Of a stretch of DNA of 64,000 bases, positions 42,725 to 51,468 are shown piece after piece. Position 1 is the first letter of the stretch. Every line of letters begins with the position of its first letter. The stretch covers positions 4,668,812-4,732,811 of the forward strand of contig NZ_CP101655.1 of assembly GCF_028830055.1 (NCBI RefSeq). The letters run 5' to 3'. Under the pieces are notes generated by a model. The model was not told the DNA's origin. It ran no database searches and was given only the letters and a program-made list of their open reading frames with translations. The position numbers and the translations under genes were made by a program. This DNA comes from Pseudomonas serboccidentalis (GTDB lineage: Bacteria; Pseudomonadota; Gammaproteobacteria; Pseudomonadales; Pseudomonadaceae).

Positions 42725-45352
42725 CTACAGCCGCTGAGCATGCGTCGAGGCATTGATTGTGTGTTCCAAAGGGCCGCCCCGCGAGTCTTTCAGCAACTGC
42801 GCGAAAGCGCTCTTGTCGATCGGCCGACTCATGAAGTACCCCTGAACCTCGTTGCATTGATCCTTGCCGAGAATGTCCAGTTGCTCCTCGGTTTCCACAC
42901 CTTCTGCGGTGACGGTCAGGCCCATGGCTTTGCCCAGGCCGATGATCGCCTGCACCACGGCGCGATCGTTGGCGCCGTGACTGATCGAGGCGATGAAACG
43001 CTTGTCGATCTTGATCCCGTCGAACGGGTACGCGCGCAGGTAGCCGAGGGACGAGTAGCCGGTGCCGAAGTCGTCCATGTTCAGGCGCACGCCCAGTTCC
43101 TTGAGCGCATTCATCGTGGCCAGTGCGCCGTCGGTGTCGACGAGCATCACGTTTTCGGTGATTTCCAGCTCCAGGCGACTGGCCGGGAAACGCGTCTGCA
43201 CCAGCGCTTCGCGCACGTCTTCGACGACATCGCTGAGGGCGAACTGCGCCGGGGACAGGTTGACCGACAGCAGGATGTCCGACGGCCAGGTCAGTGCGGT
43301 TTCACAGGCTTCGCGCAGCACCCAGCGCCCCAGCGGCACAATCAGGTCGGTCTGTTCTGCCAGGCCGATGAACAGGTCCGGCCCGAGCAGGCCCTTGGTC
43401 GGATGCTGCCAGCGCACCAACGCCTCGACTGAGACGATGTGCTTGCCGTCGACCTTGTAGCGCGGCTGGTAGTGCAGGACGAATTCGTCGTTCTTCAGCG
43501 CGCCGCGCAAGTCGCTTTCCATCTGCCGGCGTGTCTGGATCTGGTCGCTCATGTGCGCTTCGAAATAGCACCAGGTGTTTTTGCCCTCGGACTTGGCCTG
43601 ATACAGCGCGATGTCGGCGCAGCGGATCAACTCGCTGGGGACGAAGCCCTGACGCCGGCTCAGGGCGATGCCGATGCTCGCGCCCACGTGCAGCGGATGG
43701 TGCTCGAAGGCTAGCGGTTGGTGCAGGCTCTCGACCAGCCGCGTGCAGAACCGGTCGACCTCGTGGCGGCTGTCCATGCCATTGAGCACCACGACGAATT
43801 CATCGCCACCCAGGCGCGCGACGATGTCGTGTTCGCGGGTGCATTCGCGCAGGCGACTGGCGACCTCCTGCAACACCGCATCGCCGGCCGGATGCCCGAG
43901 GGAGTCGTTGATCGGCTTGAAGTTGTCCAGGTCGATCACCAGCAGCGACAAGGGTGGCGCGTGTTCCTTGAGCAGCAGCGCATCGTCCAGATAGCGCGCC
44001 AACTGGTTGCGATTGGGCAGGCCGGTGAGGGCGTCGTGCATCGACAGGTGCTGGATCTGCGCATGGGCCGCGACTTCGTCGGTGATGTCACTGGCGGTAC
44101 CGCGATAGCCGCCCACGGCGTGCTTGTCGATGATCGGCCGCGCCGACAACCGGCAATGACGTTGCTGCCCGGCGTGATCGCGGTAGGTGCAGCGCAGGTC
44201 GCTGGCATTGCTGTCTTCGCTGAGTTTTTTCAGCCACAGCTCCAGCGGCGTGGTAGCGCACGCCACCAGTTGCCCGATGCCTTGCCCGAGCCACTGGGTT
44301 TGCGGGTAACCGGTCACTTCACTGAAACGCGCCGAGAGGTAGGTCAGGCGCAGTTGGTTGTCGACTTCCCAGATCCAGTCCGACGCCGCTTCGGCCACCG
44401 CGCGAAAGCGTTCTTCGCTGGCTTCCAGGGCATGGTTGGCCGCCTCCAGCGCCTGGTTCGAGGCCTGCAGCGTGCTGAAACTCTGGTCGACGTATCGGGA
44501 AGATCGCAACGCGTGGCGCAAGAAATAGGCGGTCAACAGCATCAGGACCGCCAGTACCGCGCCGAGGGTCGGCAACAATGACCACAACAGGTGCTGGCCG
44601 GGGCGTTCCAGATCTGCCGTCAGGCTGTAACCGGTATTGTCCAGCGGCACTCGCGGCCGTTCCTTGGCGAGCAGCTCGTCCGGGGTCAGATTCAGGTTCT
44701 GCAAGCCATAGGCGACGCCGATGGCCCGCAGTTTGGTCGGCGTCAGCTTGTCAACGAACACCAGGACCGAGGTCTGCTTCGGGTCGCCCAACGGGCGCTC
44801 ATCGTTGGGCAGGATCACTGCTGCCGTGACCAGTGCCGGCCAGCCGTCGAACAGCGAATAGGTGCTGATTGGCACGGTCAGATCAGGCTGACTTTGCACC
44901 TGGTCCACCAGCGACGCCGCAGGCACCTTGAGCAGGCGCGAAATGTCGACGTCCTCCAGTTGGCCCTGCAGCACTGCATATTTCGTACGTTGGCGATCAA
45001 GCACGAACACGCCGTCATAGCCGTCACTGGTAAACAGGGTCTTGCCGACATTCTGCTGGGTGTAGGCCCAGTCGGTATCGACTTGGGTGCTCAGGTGTTC
45101 GTAGGCCGTCGTCCAGTCGGCGTAGCTGGTGATGTAGCTTTTGGACGCAGCAATACGGTTTTCCAGGGCGCGAGCTGTGTAGAACAGGGTTTCGTCGATA
45201 TCCTCGCGATCCAGCCGGGCAGCGATGCCAAGCAGAGTGCCGACGGCGGCAATCACCCCGACAATAAAAAGCGTGCCGACCGCAAACGCCAGCCGACGAG
45301 TGATTGCACTTTGCTGAGGTGGAACAGGCGCGGCGGGAGCGAAGACATCCAT
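42725..45352 (-). CDS. Membrane sensor with PAS, GGDEF and EAL domains (cyclic-di-GMP turnover)
   Basis: The 875-residue protein has a membrane helix at 20-45, a periplasmic CHASE4-like sensor (about 50-255), and a second helix near 262-282. A coiled linker and a PAS domain (about 312-435, WIWEVDNQLRLTYLSARFSE) follow. A diguanylate cyclase domain with the intact active site RLGGDEF lies near 525. A phosphodiesterase EAL domain starts at EALVRW near 665 with ELEITENV and DDFGTGYSSLGYL. Both enzyme sites look complete, so it could make or break c-di-GMP depending on signal. No neighbour is co-transcribed. A 420-base gap follows upstream, containing the gntR promoter. Confidence 0.92.
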   Translation of the reverse strand: MDVFAPAAPVPPQQSAITRRLAFAVGTLFIVGVIAAVGTLLGIAARLDREDIDETLFYTARALENRIAASKSYITSYADWTTAYEHLSTQVDTDWAYTQQNVGKTLFTSDGYDGVFVLDRQRTKYAVLQGQLEDVDISRLLKVPAASLVDQVQSQPDLTVPISTYSLFDGWPALVTAAVILPNDERPLGDPKQTSVLVFVDKLTPTKLRAIGVAYGLQNLNLTPDELLAKERPRVPLDNTGYSLTADLERPGQHLLWSLLPTLGAVLAVLMLLTAYFLRHALRSSRYVDQSFSTLQASNQALEAANHALEASEERFRAVAEAASDWIWEVDNQLRLTYLSARFSEVTGYPQTQWLGQGIGQLVACATTPLELWLKKLSEDSNASDLRCTYRDHAGQQRHCRLSARPIIDKHAVGGYRGTASDITDEVAAHAQIQHLSMHDALTGLPNRNQLARYLDDALLLKEHAPPLSLLVIDLDNFKPINDSLGHPAGDAVLQEVASRLRECTREHDIVARLGGDEFVVVLNGMDSRHEVDRFCTRLVESLHQPLAFEHHPLHVGASIGIALSRRQGFVPSELIRCADIALYQAKSEGKNTWCYFEAHMSDQIQTRRQMESDLRGALKNDEFVLHYQPRYKVDGKHIVSVEALVRWQHPTKGLLGPDLFIGLAEQTDLIVPLGRWVLREACETALTWPSDILLSVNLSPAQFALSDVVEDVREALVQTRFPASRLELEITENVMLVDTDGALATMNALKELGVRLNMDDFGTGYSSLGYLRAYPFDGIKIDKRFIASISHGANDRAVVQAIIGLGKAMGLTVTAEGVETEEQLDILGKDQCNEVQGYFMSRPIDKSAFAQLLKDSRGGPLEHTINASTHAQRL

Positions 45353-45707
45353 AGGCTCGTCCTTGATTCTTTATCTGAATCATCTGGAACAGCGGCCGGT
45401 GCGCAATGTTCAATGTGTTTTTTGTGATTGCGCAGAGGCGGATTTCCCAAGCGTAGTGAATGCTTGGGGATTTTGCCTTTGGTGCAACGCTATTGCGCCC
45501 TGAGTAATTGATCCAGCGCGTGGGGGGGGGCAATGGGGTGTCGTTGACCCAAGTGTTACTGAGCTACCGTTCTGCACCTTTGCGGGGCTCGCAATGAGCC
45601 ATCGGGTAGCACATCTCAAGTTTCGGGCTGCAGAGGCTGATCGCTGTATGCCGGGAGCTCTTTCCTTAAGTGATTCAAATCAAGCGCTTGGCACGAGGCG
45701 GCGGAAT

Positions 45708-45725
45708 CTGGCACGCATCATGCTT
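45708..45725 (+). promoter_or_regulatory. Sigma-54 (RpoN) type promoter
   Basis: CTGGCACGCATCATGCTT matches the -24/-12 consensus: TGGCACG, four bases, then ATGC, with exactly ten bases between GG (45710-45711) and GC (45722-45723). Transcription should start about 12 bases further on, inside the operator at 45725-45756. It would make the regulator and amino-acid uptake genes respond to nitrogen supply. The rest of the gap 45353-45707 shows no gene; it could hold an activator site. Confidence 0.7.
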
Positions 45726-45756
45726 TTTTGTATCTGTGGATAATTGGATACAAAAA
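45725..45756 (+). promoter_or_regulatory. GntR operator dyad
   Basis: TTTTTGTATC (45725-45734) and GATACAAAAA (45747-45756) form a perfect ten-base inverted repeat with 12 bases between. GntR/FadR-type regulators bind such dyads with TTGTAT-like cores. It lies on the expected transcription start and 16 bases before the gntR start codon, so autorepression is likely. Confidence 0.65.
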
Positions 45757-45772
45757 GACAAAAGGTGCCGCC

Positions 45773-46441
45773 ATGCAATTCGCTCCCGCCTACGACCAAC
45801 GTCAACCGATGACTGCCGAGGAAGAGGCCTACAACTTTCTGCTGGAGGGCATCTGCGGTGGCCGTTATCGCAAGGGCGACCGGCTGATCGCCGAGGACAT
45901 TGCCAGCGAAATCGGCATGAGCCGCATGCCCGTGCGCGAAGCCTTTCGCCGTCTCGATGCGCAGGGGCTGGTGACTCTCAGACCCAACCGTGGCGCGGTG
46001 GTCAGCGGTCTGGATGTCGAGCAAATGCACGAAGTGTTCGAGATGCGCAGCGCGCTGGAAGGCCTGGCGATGCGCATCGCGGTGCCGAAAATCAGCGAGC
46101 GTCAGTTGACGGCGCTGGAGCGACTGCTCGATGAAATGGATGACTACCGCGACGAGAGTGCGGCGTGGGTCAGCCGTCACCGCAAGTTCCATGAATACCT
46201 GTGCAGCCTCAGCGGCCGGCCACGATTGGTGAAGCAGATCAGCGCGCTTTATTCGCTGATCGAAGCGCCGATGCGCCTGTGGTTGCAGCACATTGAAAAG
46301 CCCCTGAGCGCCCGCCAGGAACACCAGATGATCCTCGACGCGATTCGTGCCGGCGACGCCAGCAAGGCCGAGGCCGTGGTGCGCGAACACATCGAAGGCA
46401 CGGTGCCCGAGCTGATCAGTTTTTTGCAATCGGAAAAATAA
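45773..46441 (+). CDS. GntR-family (FadR/FCD type) transcriptional regulator
   Basis: The 222-residue protein has an N-terminal winged helix (YRKGDRLIAEDIASEIGMSR and MPVREAFRRLDAQGLV at about 28-65). A helical FCD domain follows, with the metal- or acid-binding His and Asp/Glu residues (RHRKFHEYL near 137). It is the first gene before an amino-acid ABC transporter and a gamma-glutamyltransferase, on the same strand, and should control them in response to a small acid. AAGG lies seven bases before the ATG at 45773; a longer frame from 45728 overlaps the operator and is not used. Confidence 0.88.
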   Translation: MQFAPAYDQRQPMTAEEEAYNFLLEGICGGRYRKGDRLIAEDIASEIGMSRMPVREAFRRLDAQGLVTLRPNRGAVVSGLDVEQMHEVFEMRSALEGLAMRIAVPKISERQLTALERLLDEMDDYRDESAAWVSRHRKFHEYLCSLSGRPRLVKQISALYSLIEAPMRLWLQHIEKPLSARQEHQMILDAIRAGDASKAEAVVREHIEGTVPELISFLQSEK

Positions 46442-46520
46442 CCACAGAGCGGAACACGAGTCCGCCGATGTTTTGACGTTGAGTACTGCCCCGTTACTAA
46501 CCGAACTGGAGTGTCTGGTC

Positions 46521-47327
46521 ATGCATACGTCTCGCCTGTTACTGGCTGCAATTTCCCTGGGACTCTGTACGCAGTGGGCGGTTGCCGCACCCACGGTGCC
46601 GGAGCGCATGGTCAAGGTCGACAAACTCACTTATTGCTCGGGCATGGATTCACCGCCGCTGGTGTCCTTCGATGAAGCGCAAAAACCCAAGGGCCTGACC
46701 GTCGACCTCGGGCTGGAAATCGCCAAGCGTTTGGGCGACAAAAAAGTCGATTGGCGGGTGATTCCGTTCTCCGGATTGCTCCCGGCGTTGCTCGCCAAAC
46801 AATGCGACATGATCGTCGACCAGTTGTTCGACAAGCCCGAGCGCCGCGAGGTGATCGATATCGTCAACTACATGTATTCCAGTCAGGCGGTCGTCGTGCC
46901 GAAGGGCAATCCGAAGGCGCTCAAGACCCTGACGGACCTCAGCGGACACAAGATCGCGGTACTCAACGGCTCGACCATCAAGACCTTGCTCGACACCGAG
47001 AACGAAAGCCTGACCAAGGCCGGCAAGCCACCAATGAAACTGGTGGTCTACAACACTGACACCGATGCCTTCCAGGCCTTGCGTATCAAACAGGTCGACG
47101 CTTACGGCACCACGGTCGAAACCGCCGGTTATTACGCCGCGATGGCCCCGGACCTGTTCGAAGAAGGCGTGCCGGCCTTCAGCCGGATTCTCACCGGCCT
47201 GGGCATTCGCAAGGACGATCCGCAACTGAGCGCCGCCGTGCAGCAGGTCATCACCGACATGCGCAGCGACGGCAGCTACAACCAGCTCCTGAGTAAATGG
47301 CACGTCGCCAGCGACACACTCGATTGA
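46521..47327 (+). CDS. Amino-acid type ABC transporter substrate-binding protein
   Basis: The 268-residue protein has a cleavable signal peptide (MHTSRLLLAAISLGLCTQWA, cut near VAA) and a family 3 solute-binding fold. KLTYCSGMDSPPLVSFDEAQ and FSGLLPALLAKQCDMIVDQL belong to the first lobe. It captures its ligand in the periplasm and passes it to the permease encoded next. The ligand is likely an amino acid or a gamma-glutamyl compound, given the nearby hydrolase. GGAG lies nine bases before the ATG at 46521. Confidence 0.9.
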   Translation: MHTSRLLLAAISLGLCTQWAVAAPTVPERMVKVDKLTYCSGMDSPPLVSFDEAQKPKGLTVDLGLEIAKRLGDKKVDWRVIPFSGLLPALLAKQCDMIVDQLFDKPERREVIDIVNYMYSSQAVVVPKGNPKALKTLTDLSGHKIAVLNGSTIKTLLDTENESLTKAGKPPMKLVVYNTDTDAFQALRIKQVDAYGTTVETAGYYAAMAPDLFEEGVPAFSRILTGLGIRKDDPQLSAAVQQVITDMRSDGSYNQLLSKWHVASDTLD

Positions 47328-47338
47328 GGTAAGCGTTG

Positions 47339-48115
47339 ATGAACTTCAATTGGGATGTGTTCTGGCAGTATCTGTTGCAGCCCAGCGGGGTGTACCTCAC
47401 CGGGCTCTGGTTGACCTGCCTGATCAGCGTGTTGGCGATGTTATTGGGCTGTGTTCTGGGCCTGGCCGCCGCGCTGTTGCGCTTGTCGAAGAACCCTTTG
47501 CTGCATCTGCCGGTGCGCTTTTACGTGTGGCTGATGCGGGGCACGCCGTTGCTGGTGCAAATCGTTTTCCTCTACACGGCACTGGCGGCCGGCGGGATTT
47601 TTCGCTTTGAAGACATTGAACTGTTCGGGCTGGTGATCCCCGGCAACATCCAGGCCGCGATTATCGCCCTGGGCCTCAACGAAGGCGCGTACATGGCCGA
47701 GATCATTCGTGCCGGGATCGGCGCCGTGGACAAGGGCCAGTACGAGGCCGGACGTTCACTGGGCATGACCTTCGCCAAACTGATGCGGCGCATCGTGCTG
47801 CCACAGGCCTTCCGGGTGATCGTGCCGCCGCTGGGCAACGAGTTTAACGTGATGCTGAAAAACACCACGCTGGTCAGTGTGATCGGTGTGCAGGAGCTGT
47901 TGCTCAGCACGCAGATGGTCACCTCGGCGACCTTTCGGGTGTTCGAGTTGTACCTGGTGGTGGCGATCTATTTCCTGCTGCTCACCACGCTGTGGGGCTT
48001 CTTTCAGCGCTGGCTGGAGCATCGTTTCGGCCAGTCGGACAGACCTTCCGCGCCGCCGCCGGCGTCCAGCCGGATGTTCGGTCGCAGCACCCTGAAACTG
48101 CTGAGGGGACGTTAA
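47339..48115 (+). CDS. Amino-acid ABC transporter permease
   Basis: The 258-residue membrane protein has about five helices. The conserved cytoplasmic EAA loop, [20 protein letters not shown] followed by [14 protein letters not shown], lies at about 137-170. [13 protein letters not shown] near 65 is typical of the HisM/GlnP family. GAGG lies before the ATG at 47339. It follows the binding-protein gene by 11 bases. Only one permease gene is present, so a homodimer is expected. Confidence 0.92.
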   Translation: MNFNWDVFWQYLLQPSGVYLTGLWLTCLISVLAMLLGCVLGLAAALLRLSKNPLLHLPVRFYVWLMRGTPLLVQIVFLYTALAAGGIFRFEDIELFGLVIPGNIQAAIIALGLNEGAYMAEIIRAGIGAVDKGQYEAGRSLGMTFAKLMRRIVLPQAFRVIVPPLGNEFNVMLKNTTLVSVIGVQELLLSTQMVTSATFRVFELYLVVAIYFLLLTTLWGFFQRWLEHRFGQSDRPSAPPPASSRMFGRSTLKLLRGR

Positions 48116-48117
48116 TC

Positions 48118-48897
48118 ATGGCGCATCAAAGCGACGAGCTGATCATCGAGGCGCTGAACATTCACAAGTCCTTCGGCGATCTGCAGATTCTCAAGGGCAT
48201 TTCCCTGCAAGTGCGGCGCGGTGAAGTGGTGGTGCTGATCGGTGCTTCGGGCTCGGGCAAGACCACGTTTATCCGCTGCATCAACCTGCTCGAAGACATT
48301 CAGTCCGGGGAGATTCGGGTCAGCGGCCGGCCCATGGGCTATCGCACCCGGGCGGACGGCAGCCTGGTGCGCGATTCCGAGCGCAACATCGCTCGCCAGC
48401 GCCGCGACATCGGCATGGTGTTCCAGCGCTTCAACCTGTTCCCGCACATGACCGCCCTGGAAAACATCATCGAAGCGCCGATTCAGGTGTTGGGCGTATC
48501 GCGCCAGGCTGCGCTGGAGCAGGCCCAAGCACTGCTAAAACGGGTTGGACTGGCGGACAAGGCCAGCCATTACCCCTCGATGCTCTCCGGCGGCCAGCAG
48601 CAACGGGTGGCGATCGCCCGGGCGCTGGCGATGAAACCCCAGGCGATGCTGTTCGACGAACCCACCAGCGCCCTCGACCCGGAAACCGTCGGCGAGGTGC
48701 TGCAGGTCATGAAGGAGCTGGCCGAGGAGGGCATGACCATGGTCGTGGTCACCCATGAAATGGGTTTTGCCCGTGAAGTGGCCGACCGGGTGGTGGTGCT
48801 TGATCAGGGCGAACTGATCGAACAAGGCCCGCCGGAACAGATTTTCAGCCGTCCCGTTCATCCCCGTACTCAAGCCTTTCTCAGCCGCGTGCTGTGA
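48118..48897 (+). CDS. Amino-acid ABC transporter ATP-binding protein
   Basis: The 259-residue ATPase has Walker [10 protein letters not shown] near residue 41, a Q-loop in [12 protein letters not shown] near 100, the signature [15 protein letters not shown] near 158, Walker [14 protein letters not shown] near 180 and the H-loop VTHEMGF near 213. These are the GlnQ/HisP pattern. The start at 48118 is two bases after the permease stop, with GAGGGG upstream. It powers uptake by the two proteins encoded before it. Confidence 0.94.
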   Translation: MAHQSDELIIEALNIHKSFGDLQILKGISLQVRRGEVVVLIGASGSGKTTFIRCINLLEDIQSGEIRVSGRPMGYRTRADGSLVRDSERNIARQRRDIGMVFQRFNLFPHMTALENIIEAPIQVLGVSRQAALEQAQALLKRVGLADKASHYPSMLSGGQQQRVAIARALAMKPQAMLFDEPTSALDPETVGEVLQVMKELAEEGMTMVVVTHEMGFAREVADRVVVLDQGELIEQGPPEQIFSRPVHPRTQAFLSRVL

Positions 48898-48917
48898 ACT
48901 TCACAAGGAAATCGACG

Positions 48918-49043
48918 ATGCGTTTATCGAGTGTGTTCGCGACGCCGTGGCCCCGACACGTTGAAGAACTTCGAGAAAGACCGCCGGAAAACTTCCAGCG
49001 CCTGATCACCCGCGAATGGAACCGGATCAAGTCCGGTCAATGA
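48918..49043 (+). CDS. Small ORF of 41 codons between the ABC ATPase and GGT genes
   Basis: The frame begins ATG at 48918 with AAGGAAATC at the correct distance and codes for a basic soluble peptide ending ITREWNRIKSGQ. It stands in the operon, 20 bases after the ATPase stop and 24 before the GGT start. It could be a true small protein, a coupling leader, or the tail of a lost gene. No family is recognised. Confidence 0.4.
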   Translation: MRLSSVFATPWPRHVEELRERPPENFQRLITREWNRIKSGQ

Positions 49044-49067
49044 ATCCCGTTTTGAAGAGCCTTTGCC

Positions 49068-50678
49068 ATGTTGAAATTCTCCGCTCACGAGTATCCCTAT
49101 CCATCGCAACGCCAAAGCGTGTTTGCCCGTCGCGGCATGGTCGCGGCGTCCCAGCCGCTGGCTGCTCAGGCCGGCATCGAGATGCTGCAAAAGGGTGGCA
49201 ATGCGATTGACGCCGCCATCGCCACGGCGGCGGCGCTGACCGTGGTCGAACCTACGGGCTGTGGCCTGGGCGGCGATGCGTTTGCTCTGGTCTGGTTCAA
49301 GGATCAGTTGCATGGCCTTAACGCCAACGGCCATGCCCCGGCCAGTCTGAGCATCGAAGCGGTCAAGGCGGCCGGTCATGAGCAGATGCCGCTGTATGGC
49401 TGGACGCCGGTGACGGTGCCGGGTTGCCCATCGGCCTGGGCCGAGCTGTCGCAACGTTTTGGCGTGCTGCCGTTCGCCGATTTGCTGCAGCCGGCGATCA
49501 GTCTGGCCAGAGACGGTTTTCCGCTGTCGCCGGTGGTTGCCCATCAGTGGCAGATCGCGCTGGATGAATTCGGTCCCCATCGCGATGAAGTACTGCAGGC
49601 CTGGTTCGACACCTTTTTGATTGACGGTCGCGCACCCAAGGCAGGGGAGCTGTTCCGTAACCCGGCGCAGGCGCGCACCCTTGAAGAGTTGGCGGCGAGC
49701 CGCTGTGAGAGCCTGTATCGCGGCGCGCTGGCGCAACGCCTGGATGCGCATTCTCGGGCTACCGGCGGCTATCTGCGTGCCACGGATCTGGCACATTACC
49801 GCGCGCAATGGGTAGAGCCGATCCACGTCAATTACCGGGGCGTGGATGTCTGGGAAATCCCACCGAGCGGGCAGGGACTGGTTGCGTTGATGGCGCTGAA
49901 GATTCTTGAAGGCTTCGACTTTGATCACCGTGACAGCCAGCAGACCTGGCATCGTCAACTGGAGGCGATGAAACTGGCCTACAGCGATGGCCTGCACTAC
50001 ATCACCGATCCGCTGCACATGCGGGTGGTCGTGGCCGATTTGTTGAGCGATGACTACAGCGCTCGTCGCCGTGAACAGATCGGCGAACAGGCCCAGCCGC
50101 CGAAACCGGGCGATCCTCACGCCAGTGGCACGGTGTATCTGGCCACGGCCGACGGGCAAGGCAATATGGTCTCGTTCATTCAGAGCAATTACCACGGCTT
50201 TGGCTCGGGCGTGGTGCTGCCTGACAGCGGCATTGCCCTGCAAAATCGCGGGCAGGAATTCAGCCTTGATCCTGAGCACGCCAACGCACTGGCCCCGGGC
50301 AAGAAGACCTTCCACACGATCATTCCCGGCTTCCTCACCAAGGACGGTCAGGCGCTTGGGCCGTTCGGCGTGATGGGCGGCTACATGCAGCCCCAAGGCC
50401 ATGTGCAGATGGTGATGAACCTGGTGGATTTCGGCCTGAACCCGCAGTCAGCACTGGACGCGCCGCGCTGGCAATGGCTGGGCGGCATGAAGGTCGGCAT
50501 CGAGCAGGGCGCCTCAAGGGATCTGGCCAATGCACTGGCACGTCGCGGGCATGAGGTGCAGATCGCCAGTGACCTGACGGATTACGGCAGAGGGCAGATC
50601 ATTCTGCGTGACCCGGTGACTGGCGTGCTGTGTGGCGGAACTGAGCCGAGGGCGGATTCGCATATTGCGGTGTGGTGA
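49068..50678 (+). CDS. Gamma-glutamyltransferase-family Ntn hydrolase
   Basis: The 536-residue protein is a gamma-glutamyltransferase proenzyme. The autoproteolysis site and nucleophile is the Thr in DPHASGTVYLATADGQGNMV near residue 352. NYHGFGSGVVLPDSGIALQN and the GG of GPFGVMGGYMQPQGH shape the gamma-glutamyl pocket. No signal peptide is present, which is like the cytoplasmic YwrD-type members and unlike periplasmic Ggt. It should remove gamma-glutamyl groups from small imported compounds. Its place at the end of the GntR - ABC transporter operon supports import then hydrolysis of one ligand. Confidence 0.9.
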   Translation: MLKFSAHEYPYPSQRQSVFARRGMVAASQPLAAQAGIEMLQKGGNAIDAAIATAAALTVVEPTGCGLGGDAFALVWFKDQLHGLNANGHAPASLSIEAVKAAGHEQMPLYGWTPVTVPGCPSAWAELSQRFGVLPFADLLQPAISLARDGFPLSPVVAHQWQIALDEFGPHRDEVLQAWFDTFLIDGRAPKAGELFRNPAQARTLEELAASRCESLYRGALAQRLDAHSRATGGYLRATDLAHYRAQWVEPIHVNYRGVDVWEIPPSGQGLVALMALKILEGFDFDHRDSQQTWHRQLEAMKLAYSDGLHYITDPLHMRVVVADLLSDDYSARRREQIGEQAQPPKPGDPHASGTVYLATADGQGNMVSFIQSNYHGFGSGVVLPDSGIALQNRGQEFSLDPEHANALAPGKKTFHTIIPGFLTKDGQALGPFGVMGGYMQPQGHVQMVMNLVDFGLNPQSALDAPRWQWLGGMKVGIEQGASRDLANALARRGHEVQIASDLTDYGRGQIILRDPVTGVLCGGTEPRADSHIAVW

Positions 50679-50712
50679 GGACAGATAGGCCTCACCCGTG
50701 GAGGCTTGATCT

Positions 50713-51468
50713 TCAAACAACATCGTCGATCAGTATATGAGGCATCCCGCGACTGCACTGCTCGATACGTGCCTGAACCTTGTACACGTCACGCAGCATC
50801 CGCTCAGTAATGACTTCGCTGCTGGGGCCGCTGCCCTGTGTGGTCCCGCCAGCGATGACCAGCACCTGATCGGCAAATCGCAGCGCCTGGTTCAGGTCAT
50901 GGATGGCGATGAACACGATGACCTGGCGTTGGCGGGCCAGCGTGCGCATGAAGTCCAGCACCTGCACCTGGCGGTGCATGTCGAGGGCGCTGGTGGGCTC
51001 GTCCATCAGCAGGATTTCCGGCTCGCGCACCAGCGTCTGTGCGATGGACACCAACTGCTGTTGCCCGCCACTGAGTTCACCCAGGTTGCGAAAGGACAGA
51101 TCGCTGATGCCCAGCGCCGCGAGAATGTCGTCTACCAGGTGCAACTCGTCATCGCGCACGACCCACCCCGGCGTCAACTGCTTGCGTGCCAGCAACACGG
51201 ATTCATAGACCGTCAACCGCGCACTGGCATTGAGCCCCTGCGGCATATAGCTGATGCCTGCCTGGCCTTTTTTCGAGTCCTGCAGAATGACCTGCCCGGG
51301 GCCGTCGATCAGCCCGGCCATGCGCTTGAACAGTGTGGATTTGCCGGCGGCGTTGGGGCCGACCACGGCAACCACCTGACCACCGAAAAACATGGTTGAA
51401 GATACATCGTTAATGATCTCGCGCTGACCGTAACGGGCGCCGAGATTGTCCAGTTGCAGCCTCACCAT
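50713..51468 (-). CDS. FecE-type iron-siderophore ABC transporter ATP-binding protein
   Basis: The 251-residue ATPase has Walker A GPNAAGKSTLFKRM near residue 38, the signature LSGGQQQLVSIAQTL near 133, Walker [13 protein letters not shown] near 154 and an H-loop in FIAIHDLNQAL near 186. These are typical of the iron-siderophore/cobalamin importer group. It overlaps the permease gene by seven bases. It is the last gene of the minus-strand uptake operon and convergent with the GGT gene. Confidence 0.92.
   Translation of the reverse strand: MVRLQLDNLGARYGQREIINDVSSTMFFGGQVVAVVGPNAAGKSTLFKRMAGLIDGPGQVILQDSKKGQAGISYMPQGLNASARLTVYESVLLARKQLTPGWVVRDDELHLVDDILAALGISDLSFRNLGELSGGQQQLVSIAQTLVREPEILLMDEPTSALDMHRQVQVLDFMRTLARQRQVIVFIAIHDLNQALRFADQVLVIAGGTTQGSGPSSEVITERMLRDVYKVQARIEQCSRGMPHILIDDVV

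Noticed and set aside
45690..45703. A second sigma-54 promoter (TTGGCACGAGG) just upstream
   Set aside because: The -24 part is present but no GC falls at the right distance for the -12 element.
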